A DNA stretch of 64,000 bases from Sanderia malayensis (lineage: Eukaryota > Cnidaria > Scyphozoa > Semaeostomeae > Pelagiidae), in assembly GCA_013076295.1 (NCBI GenBank), contig RQOL01000718.1:992001-1056000 (forward strand). The letters run 5' to 3'. Every line of letters starts with the position of its first letter. Within the stretch, counting starts at the first letter, position 1. Below the pieces are notes generated by a model. The model did no database searches, had not been told where the DNA came from, and saw nothing but the letters and a program-made list of their open reading frames with translations. Positions 52,301 to 61,300 of the stretch are shown here, piece by piece. Position numbers and translations under genes: made by a program.

Positions 52301-55300
52301 CGTTACAAGGAGGTTGTACAATGTTATGCCGTGTTTTATAGCATTTCTTTTATGAATGTCTAGCCTATGCTGTACGCGAAGGACTTTCTTGTTAGTGTTA
52401 TTACAAGATGGGGTTTAATGTTGTGTATTTATTCGTACTTGCAGGTATCCGTACAAGTCACTGATGTGAATGATAATCACCCTGCGTATCCCCCGTCTTG
52501 CTGCAATGCCAACGTGTCTGAAAGCGCAAATATCGGTGACATTGTGCTCCGCGTAGCAGCCGTGGATGTCGACGATGGAGCAAACAAGGTTATCTCTTAC
52601 GCCATAGTACAAGGAAACGGACAAGGTGAGGTGCTCTCTATATGCGCACTGAGGCTTCATGTCATGCGAGCTGTACTCTATCTGGACTCAGAGACGACAC
52701 CAATATAGCAGCATTGATTGAGCGATTTCTTTAGCCCAGTATGGGGAAGGATAACAAAGACCGTGTCTTTTTTCAACATTGAAACCATAGCCAACCTTCC
52801 TTACAATTATACCTTTTCATGTTAGTTAATCATTCAGATCAACTTAAAGTACGTAGACAAATGCAGCATTTGCATGCTTAACCTTCTGGACTTATACATC
52901 ATTGTATATATAGACAATGCGTTTAATGACTTTCCAGGGGGGCACGAAAGCTTGAAAATCGAATTGATATGAATGAGAAAAATTGTTAGTTTCATCGTTA
53001 TCTTTACAGGAGCTTTCAGAGTAGATGCTTCCACTGGAGATGTACGAGTCAGAGCTGCGCTGAACCACGAATCTCAGAGCCAGTACGAGTTGATTGTGAA
53101 TGCAAGGGATCAAGGGATACCATCTTTGTCCCAGAATGCAACAGTGCACATTCGAGTACTTGATGTAAATGACATGAAACCATCGTTTTTACCCGTCAAC
53201 ATATCAGCTGTAAGAGAGGTGGGTCAGCCTTGCGAATCTTTTTACTTGTAGACTCCAAAAGAGAAGCTGAACAGGCTTTAGCTTCAGCGTAACTATCTCC
53301 TATCTGCCAGCTGTAAATAATGCATGTGATATTATGAAGCTGAGCATTGAAAATCTATCTACATTTGCTGTTCCACTTGTTCCATTGTAACCTTTAGTGT
53401 GATTACATTTTGAATTATTATTTTGCAGGACGCGTCTATCGGTGAATTGATCGCCACGATTAGGGCGATAGACAATGACGGTGGAGACAACGGGCGAGTA
53501 AGCTTTGAAATAATGACCGGGAACGACGACGGTTCGTTTAATTTGGACTCGAAGACAGGAGAGCTGAAAGTGGCAAAAGCATTGGATTACGAACGGGTGC
53601 AGATTTACAAGGTAAGACGTTGCTCGCTCTGCTTAATCACACACCGTTGCAGCATGCATACTGGCGTATGCAGGGTCTGACAGAGGGAAGTGGTATGTAG
53701 GTACACGTGTAGGTAAGGGGAATGTATGCACACGTGCTATTACTTTCACACTCAGCTCAACACCATGGAAGACACAAGATCTCAAGCTACAGTATCATGT
53801 AAAATGTATGATGCTTTTTTACGTTGTGTAGTGGTCATGTATGATATGATATGAATGTGTATGTATGATATGAATAATGATGATCATATTAATCATGATT
53901 ACTTTTATTATCGATAGCTTCGGGTCGTTGCACGCGATCACGGACTCCCATCTTTATCTTCGACCGAGACATTCAATGTGAACATCACTAACATCAACGA
54001 CAACATTCCCAATTTTACATTGGTAATATTTCACAGATTTGTTAATATCGACATTATACTTTAAATGACTTCTAAATCACCCCTCTCCCTCCTGCCTTTG
54101 AAGCCCCTTCTAATTGCACACCTTTTGATTTTGTCCCAGTGTTCTGTTATTGATTAATGTTCTTGTTTTGAATTTTGTCCCAATTTTCTTTTTTTAACCA
54201 TCGTTTCATGGACTTGTTAATGACTCGAGGTATAGTTACATATAGCTAGTTGATATGTTGCGTGTACGTTTTTGCTTTTAGGGTGAATTTAATGCAGTTA
54301 TAAGTGAGAATATGCCGGTTGGTTCGACTGTAGCAAGAATTTCAGCAACCGATGCAGACAATGATCCAATATACTACTACATACAAGGTTAGTAACATTC
54401 AGTTTGTTATACAGCTGGTTGCAGGTACAGTAATAACCGGTCGGCGCTAGTGCGCGGAGGATTTATGTATGGCGTTATGGGTAAGATATGATTGCGAGGA
54501 TGCTTTCCGAATCAAACGATTGCTGTGAAATTGAGAAACGAGAACTAACGTCCACGAGAATTAACGTCCACGAGAATTCTCGCAAATCATTTCTCAAATT
54601 ACTGGACATGCGCATTTGTAATGTAACGAGACTTTGATATAAACCGAAATCAAATTTATGTAAGTGGGCATGGCTAAGAAGCCAGAACAAAGATCTGACT
54701 TAAGATTTCATAAACTGATGAATATGAAGTAAATGTGCAAGAATATAGTGAGCACAGTGTTAGATATAGAAGTTGGAAGAAATGAGTTTGGTGGGATTGG
54801 GATTGGGATGGGGAATAAAACAAGTAAACCTGAAGAGAGAAGATATTTTTTGTGTTAGTTCTACCCTACACAGAGCAAAAGCTTAAAATTTTACAGTTTG
54901 ACAAATCGGTTGATTGTAAAACAAAGCGATGACTGCAAATGTTTAGGAAGAATTAAGTTTGAATTTGTTGCCAATTGTTGTGGAGCATGCTCTAGCCTTG
55001 TTTGGCTTCTTTATCTGATCCATCTAATCCACTAACATTTAAGCTTGACTGTGCTGTCTGGAAGTCACGTCACATTACAAATGCGCGTGTCTAGTAATTT
55101 TAGGGGTGATTTGCGAGAACTGTCCTCGTTGTTGCTTCTCGCAATCATAAATCTCACAACAATCCATTGGCTGAGTAAACAGCCTCGCAATCATAAATCT
55201 CACAACAATCGGTTGGCTGAGTAAACAGCCTCGCAATCATAAATCTCACAACAATCGGTTGGCTGAGTAAATAGCCTCGCAATCATATTTTATGAATGGT

Positions 55301-58300
55301 GTCCATTGATGATGTCCTAATTGGTTCTAAATCCTCCACTAACTAATACCGACCGACCGAAGTTTGCAGATCAGATGCTGTGGTGGGTGTCATATTTCAT
55401 TATCAGTCTTATGCAATTGTTCTGACGTAATACATCACGTGAAGGAAATGTCAAGGCCCCACCTCCTTGACCCATGTTTGCAGTCGTGAGGATGAAAAGT
55501 TCCTTGTCCATTCTGGCCTGCATTATATATGTTCTCAATGTTTCATAGAAATCTCGGCTGTACTTTTACAATGCTTGAATGCATTTATCTAATGTTGTTC
55601 ATAGTTCATGCATTTCAATGTTAAAATTTTCCCGACGTCCTGCTCCTGAACGTCTTGATCCACCATTCCATAATCCACTTTTTAAACCCACCCGTCCGTA
55701 TTGTACAAAATTCCCCGACATCCTACTCCTGAACATCTTGTTCCACCATTCCATGATTCACTTTAAAGCCTGCCCATCGCGTTCGGTATTGTGCAACGTT
55801 TTTGAACATTGGATTACGGACAATGACTGACTCAGAGTTTTAGGAATCGTTCACCAGTTTCTTGTCATTGTGGGTTGATTGGATAAAGAAAGTAAGAAAC
55901 GAATAAATGAGCAATAGGCTTGATATATTACCATCATATTGAAAACTGGCAAAGCACATCAATACACAATATAATTTAACAAAACGTATCTTCGAGTACA
56001 TTTGAAGATTTTTACCAAAACCAAGTTAACGAAAAATATGTAGGAAAATCTATACACTGCATTTATTATAATAAAGAATAGCATAAATAATAATAATAAT
56101 AATAACAGCAACAACAATAACAAACATTTGTATTGAAAGTTTGGATTTGAACTTTGATCAGATTTTAAACTTAGCAGTTTTCCAAACCCCAAAGTGTAAT
56201 AAATTTCCCCCTCAGACAGGACAGGAATCTCTAACATTTTTCCAATTCAAAATATGTAAATGTTTACTTTATTCTACTAATTTAGAAGTTTTGCTCGAAC
56301 CCACAAAACCGAGTATACGGTATAAGTTCGTAAAATACTGTCTCTGGCTCTGGCATAGCGTCATAATAACAAATATGCCTGGGGCAAATTAAATTTTCAA
56401 AATGTTAAAGAGAAATCTCCACCCAGCTCTTTTTAGCTCCCATGCGTGTGGTATGGGTTTTCGAGTTGAAGGTTCCAAATGAACCACTCAAACATACAAT
56501 ACAATTTATGAAGCTCAAACCACAGGGTGTCAAGAGGAACGCTCTGATGTCAAGATTTTGAGATGATTACATAATGTGAGGGCAATTTCAGTTTCATTAC
56601 CACATAATCAACTCCCCCCGAAAATGCATTGAATTTCCGCAATAAAAGCGGATATTAAATGCAAAAGACCCGAATTTCGATAAATGAACACCCAAGAATG
56701 TTTTAAGGAATATTACATTGCCATTTCACAGTCATTGGCCATCGCTGCAATTAAAATTGCGATTTTATTGTTCCTTGGAGTTCGATTGCCTTGGAATGCC
56801 ACCATGTTCATAAACTTTGTCAAAAACATGGGTCTAATTACATGATGTGTTGACTCGAAGGCCTACGTGTATCACCAATAGGCGTTGATATATCGTCCAT
56901 TTCATTGTGCTGATAGATTTGGTTACAGTACTTTTCAAATTACTGTCAACACGTGCAACATTATCCCTTGTTTACCACCATTGTCTCTGCTTCGCGTTCG
57001 CTTCGTCTTGCTTCGATTTCCAATGGAACGAACTAAAGGAAATGCGGTTTCCAGGCATTTCGACCAAATTTGTCCAATAAAAATTAGAAAAACACTTGAG
57101 TCTGAACAGAAACAGGGTGGGAAAACAACTTGTAGAAAACGGAACTATAAATAATATATCATAGCTAAATAAGCATTATCAGTCAGTTTGCTTGCCTTGC
57201 CTTGAAATATTTTGATCTGATATTCAATTGCTTCAGAACGGAGTCACATCTACCCAGTACCATATTTATTATATAGCCAATATAAGTGTCTAACTCTAAT
57301 TTGTTAGATCTCTCTAGCTTTCGAAGGAACGTGTATTTTTGCAACAATCCAAGGAATTCTACGAATCTCAAAGCCCCTGGCTTGAATCACGACGTTGGTT
57401 GCTGCTGAGCTGAGCTCAATTTTCAAATCAAACAATAGTGTATCGGTTGTAGTTCAAATTATTTCTCGATTCCGATCGATTTAAAAGTTTCTCCGAAATA
57501 ACAGTCAGAAGCATAGTAAGCCAGACGTCCCTTTCACACTCGTCCGCGGCGCACATAGTGTAATTGATCGATTTCGTCGATATTTTAATGCAGTGGCTCC
57601 TGTGTTTGTCGTTCATATCTTCTGGATATATCCCCACACTCTCGTCTAGCACTATGACTTGTTTCGGCACTTGATCGCCCTTTCGTCTGTAACAGTTCAA
57701 ATGGCTTTCGTTCAGCACAACGTACATCTCCTTCCATGTTTGGGCGCAGGTTTTTCTCAGACTCCTTCGTTGCATTCGTAAATGTCCCTCTTGGACGATT
57801 ACCGGCATTGTGGTACTCACGGACGAGCAACCCTCATCCAGCCGCGTGTATTTATCTGCCGGCGTCCTCGTCGGAGAGCCAGTTTCTGGCGAAGATTGTG
57901 GTGCAGAAAATAGCTGCCTTTCGGACAGAAATGTACAATTTCCGCGGCTTCGAGACAGCGGTTTTCGACGAAAATTCGACTTGAAGTTCTCCAGCATGCC
58001 TTCGAATCCATGTGAAGTGAAATGCAACTTGAAGCTACGCATTGTGTCTCTCTGTTATTATTTGTCAAAGATTCCCGCTCCAATACACGATCCTCTCTAT
58101 ATATGTATGTATATCGAAGTAACTCAAGTATTTAGTGTGTTCACTTTGTTGTTGAGTTGAGATAATAGTGTCCTGTATGTGACTGTTCTCTTGTTAAACC
58201 ACTTGGTGCAATGCAGTTGTGTTCCGTGATGTATGTATAATTATAATAACGCTCTTATGGGTTTGTGACTTGTGTGAGTCTGAATACAAGCCAGAACAGA

Positions 58301-61300
58301 AATGGAAATCCCCTTCCTCTTGAAAGTTGAACTTGAAACACAGCACACTGTCCGCCTTCCTACCGTCATGAGGTTAACTCAGGTGACTTCCAGATGTACA
58401 GAAAGACCCGTGATGTCATTCGCTTGCTTCCGTAGCAAGGTCTGTTTGACAGCGTATTGTCTCTACGTTTTGTAACTTCCTTTTGCCCTTAGTCAGACTC
58501 TCGTGTTGCCATGAGAATTTTCCGGTTGCTCTGACTGTTGCAATGCCTGAAGATTATAACGAGCATTTTGGATTTCCACCCTCATTGTAATAATGTCCTT
58601 TCTCTGTAATTATTATATGCTATTAATCGTGTGTACGAGAAATTGATGAACATTTACTGTTTCACACTGCGAGTGGTTTGTATTCTTCGAATTCCACACA
58701 CAAATTTTGATGATTATGATTATGTCGATGGTGCTGGCTGTGATCTTACGATTATGCTGATTAATTCCACACAATAGAATTCTCTGAAACAAATTCAACT
58801 TCCTTCATAAGCAGAAGCCCACGTCATATGTTTCTATATCGAAACAGAAACTGAAAGTGACGATAAGTTATTTTTATAAGAGACAGTTTCTTAATTTTTG
58901 GGCACATTTTAGTTGGGTAGTTCTAATCGCTGGACCCCACGACTCGGGGACTCTCGGACGCACGACTATAGGACCTAGGGAAATACGACCCATGTCTTTA
59001 AAACTGCCAAATTTGCATTATTTTCACTGTAATTATTGTAGCGAAGTCAAAGGCACTGTTTTGAAGTATGAAACGCAGTTCGGTGAGCATAGGAACAGAA
59101 ATAAATGCTTTTCGAGCAAGCAATTTTGTCGCAAAAAGCATGCTGTCGTTGCAAATCACTGAGGTTTTCATATCGTAAGCAAGGAAACTGTGGTGGCAGT
59201 AATCGAAATCCTGTGGAGCCACGACATTGACATTTGCACCGTAATCAAAATTCCACCCTTTTCAGAAGCGTTGCGCAATCTGAAACCACCGGTAGTAAGA
59301 GAGAACAATTTTAAAGCATTTCATATAAATGCAGAAAGACTATTCTGCTATTGTAACGTCTGTGTTTGTTATCATCCATCAAATATAGCAACAAAATGTG
59401 AATATATCACAACATAATAACAGCTAAAGCAACGAAACATGGAAACCTTATCAACGTCATCATGCTCATCATTATGATCATGATCATTTTTATTATTATT
59501 GCACCCTGCACCCTGCACTGCGCAGGTATATTGAGTTTTTTACCGCCAGAAAACACTTGCAAAGTTTTCTCTGGGATGCAAAAGGGCCTTAGTTACCCGA
59601 GGTTCGAGTTACTCCTGGCCCGACTTATCATGATTTTGCTGTTTTTATGAATATTTTTTGGAGTTTACTTCATTTATCTTTATCAAGTAAGAACACATTC
59701 CACCAAAATATTCACAATACACAACTACTCAGATTTACTTCTTGATAAATGCAGACATACGAAATCCAAGCACGTTTTATTCTGAATACAAACTATATCG
59801 GCAACATGAACAAGAGAAGTATAACTAGAACTGGAAGCTGCAAGTTATATAAAGAGTTACAAATAGTTAACCTTCTAATCTGCAATGGTTTCTAAAATGT
59901 AAATATTTCTAACTGAAAACTAAACAATGTCTGGGTCAAATAGATCATTCGAGTCACTCCCTTACTTCCATTCAAAGTCACCATCTCGTTCTCAATCTGT
60001 CTCTTTTTCGTGTTAAGCACGCCACGATGGAATGTCAAGCATGCTGGCAGTGGTCCTTTCTAAAAGGGGGAACGGCAATTACAGGAATGATGATGATGAT
60101 GATACTGATGGTGACTGCGTAAAACCTGATACGCCAGATTAAGATAGCCTGCCTTTCGCAAGTCATTAACATACCAAAGGGAGGGAATATATCAACTTTC
60201 CTTGTTGATGAGCGTCAAAGCAGATCATGCGATGAAAAACTTCCGTGCATAATTAATTCAAGTTAATATATTTTATATATTAACCAACATCAGATGCATT
60301 CCATCTTTGAGACAAAATAGATCTATCCTATCCATGACTCTTCTCAAGAATCTATCAAAAAATTTATAACTCTGTTTATGCCAAACAGAAATTGTGTTAC
60401 AATGACATGATTTGAGTAGTTGTGTATTGTGAATATTTTGGTAGAATGTGCTCTTTCTTGATAAAGACAAATGAAATAAACTCCAAAAGAAATAATATTC
60501 ATAAAAACAGCAAAATCATGATACGTCGGGCCAGGAGTAACTCGAACCTCGGGTAACTAAGGCCCTTTTGCATCCCATAGAAAACTTTACAAGTGTTTTC
60601 TAGCGGTCAAAAATTCAATATACCTGCGCAGTGCAGGGTGCAATAATAATAAAAATGATGATAGCGATTATAATGACGAGCATGATGACGTTGATAAGGT
60701 TTCCATGCTTCGTTGCTTTAGCTGTTGTTATGTTGTGATATATTCACATTTTGTTGCTATATTTGATGGATGATAACAAACACAGACGTTACAATAGCAG
60801 AATAGTCTTTCTGCATTTATATGAAATGCTTTAAAATTGTTCTCTCTTACTACCGGTGGTTTCAGATTGCGCAACGCTTCTGAAAAGGGTGGAATTTTGA
60901 TTACGGTGCAAATGTCAATGTCGTGGCTCCACAGGATTTCGATTACTGCCACCACAGTTTCCTTGCTTACGATATGAAAACCTCAGTGATTTGCAACGAC
61001 AGCGTGCTTTTTGCGACAAAATTGCTTGCTCGAAAAGCATTTATTTCTGTTCCTATGCTCACCAAACTGCGTTTCATACTTCAAAACAGTGCCTTTGACT
61101 TCGCTACAATAATTACAGTGAAAATAATGCAAATTTGGCAGTTTTAAAGACATGGGTCGTATTTCCCTAGGTCCTATAGTCGTGCGTCCGAGAGTCCCCG
61201 AGTCGTGGGGTCCAGCGATTAGAACTACCCCATTTTAGTTTCAAATTTTCTTAAAAGTTTCTTTATTTAATGAACGGAAATTGTAGTTAAGCCGATAAAG

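Larger units (their letters stand above)
54388..57264. other. First part of cadherin intron 47
   Basis: Besides the inverted-repeat element at 54437-55358 it contains low-complexity AT-rich DNA, an (AAT)n run at about 56085-56110, and open frames (55579-55830, 56141-56392, 56885-57154) without domains. No gene is supported. Confidence 0.5.

Noticed and set aside
55138..55290. CRISPR-like array
   Set aside because: The units are contiguous tandem repeats with no unique spacers, and the genome is animal.
59190..60955. Two 75-codon frames in opposite orientation as genes
   Set aside because: They are the same chance frame in the two arms of the inverted-repeat element and have no recognisable domain.
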